Shown: positions 49,212 through 56,855 of the stretch, piece by piece | How the letters are laid out: each line of letters opens with the position of its first letter | Position numbering within the stretch: the first letter of the stretch is position 1 | Origin: Enterobacter sp. kpr-6 | GTDB lineage: Bacteria; Pseudomonadota; Gammaproteobacteria; Enterobacterales; Enterobacteriaceae | Length of the DNA stretch: 64,000 nucleotides | Assembly: GCF_900116015.1 (NCBI RefSeq) | Contig: NZ_FOYH01000007.1 | Span: 1-64,000 of the forward strand | Reading direction: 5' to 3' | Position numbers and translations under genes: made by a program | The notes under the pieces: model-generated | What the model was told of the DNA's origin: nothing | What the model saw: the letters and a program-made list of their open reading frames with translations, nothing else | Databases searched by the model: none

Positions 49212-49656
49212 TCTGCGCCTTTAAATGCGATACCAACACCATTCGCCACCGCAACAGAAAAGTATTCCCAGTGACGGTTATCCAGCCAGACAGCAGCGGC
49301 AATATCATCAATATTGTCTTCACCGTGGGGCAAATAATGGCGGCGTAATATTAAATACTGGCTGAGTCCATTTGATTCAATCGCCTGAACCCGCTTTGTC
49401 AGTTTTTTACTTCGATTTCCAGCTCAGGCGCGTAAATGTCGTTAATCTTGCCCGCCAGTTGTAACGCCGCACCGGGGCGTTTAATAATGTCGGCCAGTGC
49501 TTCTTTACTGTCAGCGGCCACAATGCGATTAAGATAATTTACAGCCGGAGCGACTTTATTATCCGTTGACAATTCATTAATAAATTTATTGTAAGCGGTC
49601 TGGTTCGGTTCAAAATTCACTGCCACACCTGCAATCACTAATTTAATGGTTTCCAT
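49208..49656 (-). CDS. Tail assembly chaperone with -1 frameshift extension (E/E'-like)
   Basis: The zero frame (49399-49656) encodes 85 residues (METIKLVIAGVAVNFEPN...), an HP1-type tail assembly chaperone. It ends GTA-AAA-AAC-TGA: the heptamer A_AAA_AAC (49402-49408) is a canonical -1 slippery site directly before the stop. After slipping, the -1 frame continues for 64 codons (LTKRVQAIESNGLSQYLILR...HWEYFSVAVANGVGIAFKGAE) to TGA at 49208-49210, overlapping the tape-measure ATG. The fusion would be 149 residues. This is the arrangement of lambda G/GT and P2 E/E'. Without it the 187 bp between the genes would be unexplained. Confidence 0.85.
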
Positions 49657-49942
49657 TTAATACACTCTCTCTTTTATTAATTTCATTAACCAGCGCGTTA
49701 TGACGCGCCGCGCATTGCGGATAAATATCCTGATAAATAAGCAAGGCTCCGGCTATATCGGTGCCCGTTTTCCCGTTAATGCGCGGCAGCGTTTCCGGGC
49801 ATTTTGTTTTCAGGTTTTCCTGATAAGGCACGTTCGGCATTGTCTGCGGCGGCGTTGAACATGCTGACAAATTCGTCAGAAACGCACACGTTAGTAAATA
49901 CCGGCTTAACAATTTCGGTACGGATTTGCACAGGCTGTGCAT
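49643..49942 (-). CDS. Rz1-like outer-membrane spanin lipoprotein
   Basis: A 99-residue lipoprotein with signal peptide and lipobox (LTNLSAC at about residues 22-28), followed by a proline-containing periplasmic part. It is encoded in a different frame, overlapping the 3' half of the Rz-like gene by 167 bases, as in Rz/Rz1 pairs. With Rz it should fuse inner and outer membranes at the last step of lysis. Its 3' end overlaps the tail chaperone start. Confidence 0.8.
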   Translation of the reverse strand: MHSLCKSVPKLLSRYLLTCAFLTNLSACSTPPQTMPNVPYQENLKTKCPETLPRINGKTGTDIAGALLIYQDIYPQCAARHNALVNEINKRESVLNGNH

Positions 49943-50141
49943 GTTTCAGCGCCTCCAGATTTTCTTCAAGCGCGCGGGCTGACTCGCTGGCGATATCCTG
50001 TACCATGCCGCGCGTGGCATTTGCGGCGGCGTTTGCCGTCGCCGTTACGGTCAGCTCCAGACTGTCCCGCCGCCAGTCTGCGGTCATCCAGCCCCACAAA
50101 AAGGCCACGGCCACCACGATCAACCATTGCCCCGTTGTCAT
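49776..50141 (-). CDS. Rz-like inner-membrane spanin
   Basis: A 121-residue protein with one N-terminal membrane anchor (residues 5-20, WLIVVAVAFLWGWMT) and a long helical periplasmic part (LEENLEALKHAQPVQIRTE). Its position after the endolysin and overlap with the lipoprotein gene identify it as the i-spanin. Its ATG shares one base with the endolysin stop (TGATG). Confidence 0.78.
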   Translation of the reverse strand: MTTGQWLIVVAVAFLWGWMTADWRRDSLELTVTATANAAANATRGMVQDIASESARALEENLEALKHAQPVQIRTEIVKPVFTNVCVSDEFVSMFNAAADNAERALSGKPENKMPGNAAAH

Positions 50142-50482
50142 CAGCGCACCCCGTTATGCTCAAGGCTAAAGTGATTGCCGTCAGGGTTGGATTTAAACCG
50201 CCCGCCCCACGTCCCGCCGATGCTTTCCCAGTATTCGCCCAGCGGCAGGTAATTTTCTGTTTTCGTCTGGTACACGCCATTAATAAACAGGTTAAAGTCC
50301 ACGGCCAGGCGCTGCGTGTGCAAGCTGTTACTGATGCCGCTGCCCTTCCTGGCATTCAGCGCGGCCTGTTCCGGCGTGCGGTACGCTTCACCGAATGTCA
50401 GACGATAGCCCCTGTCCTGCGCCCAGTTGATAAGCTGCGCAATCATCACAACAAAAAGCTGCTGTTTTTCACCCAGTGTCAT
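50141..50482 (-). CDS. Endolysin, M15 D-alanyl-D-alanine peptidase type
   Basis: A 113-residue peptidoglycan endopeptidase of the VanY/M15 type. The zinc ligands fit the family: SLHTQRLAVDF (His55, Asp62) and GNHFSLEH (His104), with Ser-Asn just before. No signal peptide is present, so it depends on the holin. The ATG overlaps the holin stop (ATGA). Confidence 0.88.
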   Translation of the reverse strand: MTLGEKQQLFVVMIAQLINWAQDRGYRLTFGEAYRTPEQAALNARKGSGISNSLHTQRLAVDFNLFINGVYQTKTENYLPLGEYWESIGGTWGGRFKSNPDGNHFSLEHNGVR

Positions 50483-50769
50483 TTCGGCTCACTCCCTCCG
50501 TTACCCGCCGCGCGGCGACGCAGCCACATTTCAACCGCCTGATGACCGGCAATCCCCAGCGCGGCCCCAAGCCCGTTAACCGCCAGCGGGCTGGCATCCG
50601 GGATCTGAATAAGCACCGCGCCTGCGGCAACTGACACCAGACTCCCCAAGATCACGCGCCCGGCAAACAGGCGCGGCGTCACAGGCTCACCGCTTGCCAG
50701 TACCCGGCCAACTGCGCACAGTGCGCCAATCAGCAGCAGCGTAATCAGGCTTTTTTCTTCTTCGTGCAT
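50479..50769 (-). CDS. Holin
   Basis: A 96-residue small membrane protein with two to three hydrophobic segments (about 8-25, 34-55, 62-80) and a basic C-terminal tail (WLRRRAAGNGG). It is the first lysis gene of the cassette and lies directly upstream of the endolysin. It forms inner-membrane holes that release the endolysin. Confidence 0.8.
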   Translation of the reverse strand: MHEEEKSLITLLLIGALCAVGRVLASGEPVTPRLFAGRVILGSLVSVAAGAVLIQIPDASPLAVNGLGAALGIAGHQAVEMWLRRRAAGNGGSEPK

Positions 50770-50778
50770 GGTCGTCCC

Positions 50779-51234
50779 TTACCCGATCAGATTTTCGGTG
50801 GCTTCCGCTTCCAGATACGGAACGCCGTCGATGTTAATAAATCGCGGATCGGTGACCATAAACTTCACTTTCCGCGTTGCCAGCGCCCCGCCTTTGGGAT
50901 CGACGTCAAGAACGCTGCTCATGTTGAGCTTGCAGCCGAACGCCTCGATTTTGGTTTCTTCCGTGCCCGCTTTGGCATAAAACATCAGGTCAATGGGCGG
51001 GATACCGCGCCATGAACCGTTTTGTTTGGCAAGACCAACCAGAAGCTGAAACGCTTTAATGCTCACTTCAAGCTCGCCCTCTGCCGACACATCACCATCG
51101 ACGTAACCATCCGGCACCCCGTTTGTCTGCGTTGCCGTGGTGTTGTCCGTGATATCGAGCGTGACCTTCTCGACATGCACCAGGGAACCGTCAATAAAGG
51201 TATCGAAGGACATCCCTGAAATACGCTTGCTCAT
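50779..51234 (-). CDS. Tail tube protein (DUF2597)
   Basis: A 151-residue protein of the DUF2597 family, the tail tube of HP1/K139-like phages. It begins MSKRISGMSFDTFIDGSLVH, with the usual beta-rich tube core (VHVEKVTLDITDNTTA, SAEGELEVSIKAF). It lies directly after the sheath gene with a two-base gap. Confidence 0.85.
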   Translation of the reverse strand: MSKRISGMSFDTFIDGSLVHVEKVTLDITDNTTATQTNGVPDGYVDGDVSAEGELEVSIKAFQLLVGLAKQNGSWRGIPPIDLMFYAKAGTEETKIEAFGCKLNMSSVLDVDPKGGALATRKVKFMVTDPRFINIDGVPYLEAEATENLIG

Positions 51235-51236
51235 AA

Positions 51237-52358
51237 TTACGCCTCCGTGGTCTGGTCAAGCAGCAGACTGATCGAGATTTGCAGCGGCATTTCATAAATG
51301 CGCAACACGATGTAAATCTCGACGTGTTTTTTTGTTTTCCAGACGATCTGCACATCGCCATCCTGCGGCGGTTTCACCTCGCCGGGAAACGTCACCCCGT
51401 TGATTTGCGCGGCTTTTGACATCTCACGCAGCGGCTTTGCAAAAATCGACTGGTGCGCGGCAATGCTGCCCGGCGTGCTGTTTAACGAGCGGTCACCAAT
51501 TTTGCCAATCGCCAGCAGGCGAACACGTCGCGCGGCTTTATCCGCAATGCGTAGTGTCTCAATCGACTGGTAATCCCCGCCCTCTGCATCGAGCGTGCGG
51601 CCGTCTGACCAGTAAACGCCGTCATAATCCGGGAACCACATCGGCACGCTGAAACGCTGCGCCTCCAGCGCCTGAAGGGTGGCAATCTCAATCACCGCAC
51701 CCGTACCATCAACCGGCAGATCGTCACGGCCAAGATTCAGCACCGGCCCGGTTTTCACGCGGGCGGGGCTGTCTGCCACCGTTACTGCGCGGTTACACAG
51801 CCGCCCGGCCAGCGCGCCCGGCTCATTGCCCCAAATCTCTGGCACCAGTTGCACCGCTTTTTCCGCGATGCCGTTTTGCAGGGCTGACAGACGGGCAAGA
51901 TATTCCGCCTGGTCTTCGTCTGCCTGAAAGCCCTCAACGGCCAGGATGAACCACACCCAGCGTCCATATTTTGCAATGAGCGTTGATCGCAGCGTGGCGG
52001 CCTGATTAATGGCTGCTTTATCGCTCAGGGCATCGCACAACACGACACCTTCCACCGAGCAGGACACCTGCGCGGCCAGCACCGCTTTAACCCATGCATC
52101 GGGCGCGGCGTCCTCTGCCAGTTCGTGCACAAACCCCCACCAGTTCTGCCCGGCGTTGGCCTGCGCTGCTTTAAGATGGCGTTTCAGCGGGCTGTCAGCC
52201 GCGCCTAACAGCACATCAAAATCCGTCTGTGCATTTACCGCCAGCGTTTTGCCTGGGTTGATCGTGCCTGTGCCGATAAACAACACGGCCCGCTCAACCT
52301 CCGTCACTTCGCCCTGTAACTGATTGACCTGCGTTACATCAACTAAAGGCCATGTCAT
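51237..52358 (-). CDS. Contractile tail sheath protein (DUF2586)
   Basis: A 373-residue sheath protein of the DUF2586 family, seen in HP1-like phages, rather than P2 FI. It has MTWPLVDVTQVNQLQGEVTE at the start and the conserved WFPDYDGVYWSDGRTLDA block near 243-262 and IGDRSLNSTPGSIA near 287. Its ATG overlaps the stop of the upstream gene (ATGA). Confidence 0.88.
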   Translation of the reverse strand: MTWPLVDVTQVNQLQGEVTEVERAVLFIGTGTINPGKTLAVNAQTDFDVLLGAADSPLKRHLKAAQANAGQNWWGFVHELAEDAAPDAWVKAVLAAQVSCSVEGVVLCDALSDKAAINQAATLRSTLIAKYGRWVWFILAVEGFQADEDQAEYLARLSALQNGIAEKAVQLVPEIWGNEPGALAGRLCNRAVTVADSPARVKTGPVLNLGRDDLPVDGTGAVIEIATLQALEAQRFSVPMWFPDYDGVYWSDGRTLDAEGGDYQSIETLRIADKAARRVRLLAIGKIGDRSLNSTPGSIAAHQSIFAKPLREMSKAAQINGVTFPGEVKPPQDGDVQIVWKTKKHVEIYIVLRIYEMPLQISISLLLDQTTEA

Positions 52359-53056
52359 GTTTTACCCCTGATATCCTGTGCTTTGACGTCCCACCCGAAA
52401 CCGATGGCTTGCAGTTGTCGCGCCAGTGCTTTGTTAAAATCTTCATCGCTCATGCCTAAAAAGGCGCGGGCGGGCAAATCAACCGTCCAGCTTGTTTTAA
52501 CGGCTTTTCCGCTCAGCTTGCGGATCAGCAGCCCCGCCTGCGCATAGGGCATGGTTTCGGTGATCTCGCGGTAAGTTGGCTTTTTCGTCTTCTTCCCGCG
52601 CTTCACCTGATAGCCCAGGGCGCGTAATTTTTTGGCCTGCGCAATCGTCGCCAGTTTCCCCGCATCCTGTTTACTGGCTTTACTGCTACGGGACACGCGC
52701 ACATTCATTCCGTTTTGCTGCGCATACCCGACCACGCCAGCCGGTACCGGCGCTTCCCCGTTGCGGTACCCGCCGCCCTGCAAATAAACCCGTACCGCGT
52801 CGATCTCCGGCATTTCCCTGATGTGCAGCAACTTCGGCAGGTTGCGTAACATCTTTCCCCTGCGCTTCGTTTTACGGCCCGGCCACGGTGCGCCATCCGG
52901 GGATTGCTGATTGCGTGCATTGCGTTTCGCCGCGGCAATCAGTCCGTACTTTGCCAGCCGCCACAGCAGCCGCTGGCGCTTTGCTTTGGGTAACTCCAGA
53001 TCCGCCAGTGCGCCCCGCAGCTCTGCGAGCTGCTTTTTGCTCAGCTCGCCGTTAAA
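52355..53056 (-). CDS. Tail completion / virion morphogenesis protein (gpS type)
   Basis: A 233-residue basic protein of the phage virion morphogenesis (gpS) family. The ATG at 53056 (MFNGELSKKQLAELRGALADL) overlaps the end of the upstream R-like gene and follows GGTGAG; the frame's longer N-terminus to 53089 is rejected. It has conserved ARNQQSPDGAPWPGRK-type loops near 58-68. It is needed to complete the tail top. Confidence 0.82.
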   Translation of the reverse strand, partial: FNGELSKKQLAELRGALADLELPKAKRQRLLWRLAKYGLIAAAKRNARNQQSPDGAPWPGRKTKRRGKMLRNLPKLLHIREMPEIDAVRVYLQGGGYRNGEAPVPAGVVGYAQQNGMNVRVSRSSKASKQDAGKLATIAQAKKLRALGYQVKRGKKTKKPTYREITETMPYAQAGLLIRKLSGKAVKTSWTVDLPARAFLGMSDEDFNKALARQLQAIGFGWDVKAQDIRGKT

Positions 53057-53564
53057 CATCCAGCTCACCCACCGGCGCACCGGTTTCATCTGCCGTACTG
53101 AACACCGACGCGCTGAGCGCCGTCCAGATTTCCGGGGTTGCCAGTGTCCAGCGCTCGCCGTTCCATGGGATCGGCCCGTTGTCGTCCTGGCGGATCACCA
53201 GCGCCTCAGCCAGTGGTATGGAGAGCACCACCGTGGCGGTTTCCTCATCCTCGACCGTCACATCCCATTCAGGATCGGCGTCAGTAATGCCGATGCTGTC
53301 CATAACGTCGGTTTCGTTGTCATCCATCCATGCGGCAAGCAGTGAAACCAGCAACTGAGGCGAAACAAGACGATATGGGAAACGCTCCCAGCTCAGCAGC
53401 CCGCTATAACGGATCACGCCCTGCTGGTACTGCTTTTCGCCTAAATCCCGCGCGGCAGGCACCATACGCATGTCTTCCGCCACACTGTCAAAACGCACCT
53501 GCGCCCGCGCGGGTACATTTTCACGAAAGAAGGCGGTCAGTGATTCCAGTTGCGATCCGCTCAT
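53052..53564 (-). CDS. Tail completion protein (gpR type)
   Basis: A 170-residue protein of the P2 gpR tail-completion family with LVSPQLLVSLLAAWMDDNET near 66-85 and EWDVTVEDEETATVVLSIPLAEALVI after it. It overlaps the head completion gene upstream (ATGA) and the gpS gene downstream, so the whole module is translationally coupled. Confidence 0.82.
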   Translation of the reverse strand: MSGSQLESLTAFFRENVPARAQVRFDSVAEDMRMVPAARDLGEKQYQQGVIRYSGLLSWERFPYRLVSPQLLVSLLAAWMDDNETDVMDSIGITDADPEWDVTVEDEETATVVLSIPLAEALVIRQDDNGPIPWNGERWTLATPEIWTALSASVFSTADETGAPVGELDV

Positions 53565-54013
53565 ACCTTGCTCACCGTTGCCCGCTTAAGCCCTTTAATC
53601 TGCCTGATAGCAATGGATGCCTCTGCCAGCAGACCATTTCGCGTTTCTGGGCTTTCCTGGCCCGGATGAGATTCCCTTCGCCCCTGGGTGGCAAACTCGC
53701 CAATTAAATCCGCCTTTCCCCGCGCAAATACCGCTTTCATGTACTGTGCACAAAGTCCGTTGAGCTGGCCCATCATCACACCCGGCACGCTGGCCGCCGT
53801 CGCGTAACCCTTCGCGCGGTGCTTAGCCTCAACGCTGACCAGATCGGCATTTACTTCCATCACCGCCGCCAGCAGCGCCTGTGCGAGCGTGTCGGCGTCC
53901 ATATCAGGCGGCAGCGCCCGCTGCGCCTGAAAATCTTTTAAATTAAGATCCGGCCAGAAACCGTTGTTCGTTAACGGTGCATCCTGATAATCAACCGGCT
54001 TTCCGCTGAACAT
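53561..54013 (-). CDS. Head completion protein (gpL type)
   Basis: A 150-residue protein of the P2 gpL family, which joins head and tail after DNA packaging. It has FWPDLNLKDFQAQRALPPDM near 19-38 and the helical DADTLAQALLAAVMEVNADL region after it. It lies between the terminase small subunit and gpR genes, as in P2. A 101-bp gap before it holds no gene. Confidence 0.85.
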   Translation of the reverse strand: MFSGKPVDYQDAPLTNNGFWPDLNLKDFQAQRALPPDMDADTLAQALLAAVMEVNADLVSVEAKHRAKGYATAASVPGVMMGQLNGLCAQYMKAVFARGKADLIGEFATQGRRESHPGQESPETRNGLLAEASIAIRQIKGLKRATVSKV

Positions 54014-54114
54014 GTCCCCTCACTTAACCGAAAAAGCGGGCTGACCGGCATCCACGGCGCATCGCACATCAGTGCATTGCCCTCCGCCGCGCCCGCTGGC
54101 TTACGGTAGTCTTT

Positions 54115-54816
54115 TTATTCTTTGCTCAGACTGCGCACGCGGGCTGCAATCTGGTTTCGCAGCGTGGACACGCCCACTTTTCTGTAGAGCTTCTCCGCCT
54201 GCGCCAGCAGCGCGTCTGCGGCTTGCAGCTCTGCCACATCCTCAAGCGCTGAGGCTCGCGGCTTACCCTGGTCATCACGCAGCAGCAACAGCCCGGCAAA
54301 CTTGAACCATTTGGCGGTGATTTCCTCATGCAGCCGCCATTGCTGCGTTACCTTTTCAAACGTCGCGGAGAAATACGGCTCCAGACTTTCACCCGCTTCC
54401 GCTGCGCGTTCTGCCCAGGCCATTACCGTGTCAGCAACAAATGCCGGAAAACTGCTGCGGATTCCGTCCGGTGTCGGCTGCTGCTGTGCAATGGCGGTAT
54501 CCGCCAGGTCAAGCGCTCTGTCCAGATCACCGGCATCAAACAACCACACCACGCACCAGGCAAAGATCGGGTTTGCATAAACGCTGCCGCCTGCCAGATA
54601 CGCTTCAACAGTCGGCATCCAGCGCGGTAACAGCACATCGCGCTTATGCACCACGCGATCGGCAATGGTCGGCAACCCGCGCACATGCGCCACGTCAGCA
54701 TTAAGCGCCTGGATTTGCATGTGCAGACTGTCTGCACTTTCGATAGCCTGGCGGCGTTTAAGCTGCTGCTCCATCGCCACACGCTGGCTGTGGCGCTGTG
54801 CGGGTGAAAGTGCCAT
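54115..54816 (-). CDS. Terminase small subunit / endonuclease (gpM)
   Basis: A 233-residue protein of the P2 gpM family, which cuts cos together with gpP. It has the N-terminal MALSPAQRHSQRVAM block and conserved LPTIADRVVHKRDVLLPRWM near 48-67. It lies after the capsid gene with a three-base gap, in the P2 order O-N-M-L. Confidence 0.88.
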   Translation of the reverse strand: MALSPAQRHSQRVAMEQQLKRRQAIESADSLHMQIQALNADVAHVRGLPTIADRVVHKRDVLLPRWMPTVEAYLAGGSVYANPIFAWCVVWLFDAGDLDRALDLADTAIAQQQPTPDGIRSSFPAFVADTVMAWAERAAEAGESLEPYFSATFEKVTQQWRLHEEITAKWFKFAGLLLLRDDQGKPRASALEDVAELQAADALLAQAEKLYRKVGVSTLRNQIAARVRSLSKE

Positions 54817-54819
54817 TTA

Positions 54820-55842
54820 TCAGCCCTCTGCCGGTTCGGTCACCTGGCCGATAGTCACCGCGTTTTCATCAATCGCCGCGTACAGCTCCGGCTCTTCGAC
54901 GGCGTAACCTTCATTACGCAGATACTTGTTTTCAAACTGCTTGCGGTCGTCCTCAAACGCGGCCTTACGCTGGCGCGTACCGCGCTGGGTGTAGATGTGC
55001 AGGTTTTTAAGCGTGGTGACGGCCATGCGTTTACCCGGCATAAACGGCGGCACAATGGCGCGGCGGCCCGCAATGGTATTGCCGAGTAGCTGCGCGGCGA
55101 TTTTTTCAGATGGCTTATCAGCGCCCTGATAAAGTCGGTATTGCTCAGCGGCAACCAGATCGGCACCTACCAGCACCACCAGACGCGGATCAGTACGGAA
55201 TTGCTGCGGGATTTTGGTATTGATAAGGTCAGACGCCATAGCATCAAGGGAGTGATAATCACCCTTATCATCCAGCGTCACCGGATCGGTAATGATTTGC
55301 TTACCTTCATTCCATTTTTTCATCAGAGCATGCCAGCCGACGTTCACATCCTCCCCGTTCGGGTACTTTTCAGGCTCGGATGTTTCTGCAATAAACTGGC
55401 CGTTAAAACCAATACGCAGCATATCCAGCGCAAACGCTTCATTTGAAAAGGTCTGTACGAGGTTAAAAAATTCATTTTCTGTGCGGCCTGAGTTTGCCCA
55501 GACAGACAGCAGATCCCATTTCAGCTCAGCACAGGAATCAGTCTCTACGAGCTTATAGCCATTACCGGCCACACCCACGCCACGGCTAAAGCGCCCCCCG
55601 GCTTTACGCCCGGTATGAAGGCCAGACTGACCCACTTTTACAACCTGGCCGGAAAGCTGATCAACATCCTCGCAGGTAATCCAGCCAAGGAACTCCAGCG
55701 ACTCCAGCAGCGCCTGACGCAGGGACGTTTCCTGTGGATCAGTAAGTGAAAAGAAGCGGTCCGGCGACGTAGTATTAAAAGCCTGCGCAAGACCTGCGGA
55801 ATAAGCGTGCAAAAGTGTCTGTGCACGTTGGTTGAGATGCAT
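54820..55842 (-). CDS. Major capsid protein (gpN)
   Basis: A 340-residue HK97-fold capsid protein of the P2 gpN family, matching P2 closely in length. It contains the RKAGGRFSRGVGVAGNGYKL block near 80-98, where the scaffold protease usually cleaves the N-terminal arm at a nearby position, and the KRMAVTTLKNLHIYTQRGTRQRK block near 270-292. It follows the scaffold gene with a short gap. Confidence 0.9.
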   Translation of the reverse strand: MHLNQRAQTLLHAYSAGLAQAFNTTSPDRFFSLTDPQETSLRQALLESLEFLGWITCEDVDQLSGQVVKVGQSGLHTGRKAGGRFSRGVGVAGNGYKLVETDSCAELKWDLLSVWANSGRTENEFFNLVQTFSNEAFALDMLRIGFNGQFIAETSEPEKYPNGEDVNVGWHALMKKWNEGKQIITDPVTLDDKGDYHSLDAMASDLINTKIPQQFRTDPRLVVLVGADLVAAEQYRLYQGADKPSEKIAAQLLGNTIAGRRAIVPPFMPGKRMAVTTLKNLHIYTQRGTRQRKAAFEDDRKQFENKYLRNEGYAVEEPELYAAIDENAVTIGQVTEPAEG

Positions 55843-55888
55843 ATAGTTTCCCCGCGTTGACGCGATTAAAAATTAAACCCGATGTGGA

Positions 55889-56695
55889 TCAGAGGAATTT
55901 AAATTCCGTTTTTTCTTTGCCCTGATCGCCAAACTTGCGCTGCGGCAAATTAGTAACGGTTTTATCAAGTTTGCTCATATTGGAAATAACATTCCCGATA
56001 TTCGCACGCAGGTCTGCAAATTCCTGGGTATCAATAACCGTTTTAATTTTATCCACCGCCTCTGTCACTGCCTGAACCTGCTCAGCAATAAGTCCAACCT
56101 GCGTTTCGATATCATTAACCGCCTCTGCCAGCGCTGCTAATTTGTCGTCACCAGTTGGCGTATCCTCAGTAGTTTCTTCAAAAACTTTCGGCTTAAGACC
56201 AAAATAATTCTGCCACGGTGTTTTCATTACTTTTTCCTGTTTAAATTTCCTGTCAGACGTTATTGCGCAAGCGTAATAACCCTGCTTTGATAAATTCCGT
56301 TGTGAAAATTGCAGCCTTGTAGTGCCAATACTTGCGGGGCGGTCTGTTACGGCCAGCCCCTTGAGATACGTTTTCCCGCTTCCGCGCCAGTTTTCTTCCG
56401 GCTCAATGGAGAAATAAACCATCTGGCCTTCACGGTTCGCATAAATTAGGTTCATGTTCGGACTGATTTTTGCGTAAAGCCGGGCAAGACCATCCTCGCC
56501 GTCCTGCCACATCACGTCCCGCACTTCACCAAAACTTCCCCAGTCGCGGGTATGCTCCGGCCAGATCCGCGCACCGTAATGGTTAAAGTTATAGGTTTCA
56601 CCCATATCAATAATCCACTGACGATAAATCTTACGTTCATCGACCGTATCCCCTTCCGTTGCAATACAAAGCCAGTCAGTTAATAAGTGAGACAC
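55889..56695 (-). CDS. Capsid scaffolding protein / protease (gpO)
   Basis: A 268-residue scaffold of the P2 gpO family, an autocatalytic serine protease in its N-terminal half. Asp19 and His48 are at the same positions as in P2, and the serine is in YFSIEP at 96 (P2 has Ser107), so the protease looks active but has a shorter loop. The C-terminal part (about 185-260) is the helical scaffold. It is first in the leftward late operon. Confidence 0.88.
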   Translation of the reverse strand: MSHLLTDWLCIATEGDTVDERKIYRQWIIDMGETYNFNHYGARIWPEHTRDWGSFGEVRDVMWQDGEDGLARLYAKISPNMNLIYANREGQMVYFSIEPEENWRGSGKTYLKGLAVTDRPASIGTTRLQFSQRNLSKQGYYACAITSDRKFKQEKVMKTPWQNYFGLKPKVFEETTEDTPTGDDKLAALAEAVNDIETQVGLIAEQVQAVTEAVDKIKTVIDTQEFADLRANIGNVISNMSKLDKTVTNLPQRKFGDQGKEKTEFKFL

Positions 56696-56855
56696 TTTTT
56701 CCCCTCGCCTCCCTGATTTGGCAAAGAGATTATTACCAATAAATAACCCTGCCGCATTCTGATTAATTCCCCTCAGTTCGGATAACAGTCTTTAGGCGAA
56801 CAACCACGAATACACACCGCCGTTTTTTTATAAATGCCACGGCATAATTAAATCT
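56696..56855. promoter_or_regulatory. Divergent late promoter region between gpO and gpP
   Basis: A 160-bp gap between the leftward gpO and rightward gpP genes, where P2-like phages carry two Ogr-activated late promoters. An inverted repeat GTTCG-N16-CGAAC lies at 56776-56801; it may be the activator site, but it does not match P2 TGT-N12-ACA exactly. Confidence 0.5.

Noticed and set aside
48412-49224. 270-codon plus-strand frame over the tape measure gene
   Set aside because: Ser/Ala/Pro-rich antisense shadow of a helical coding region.
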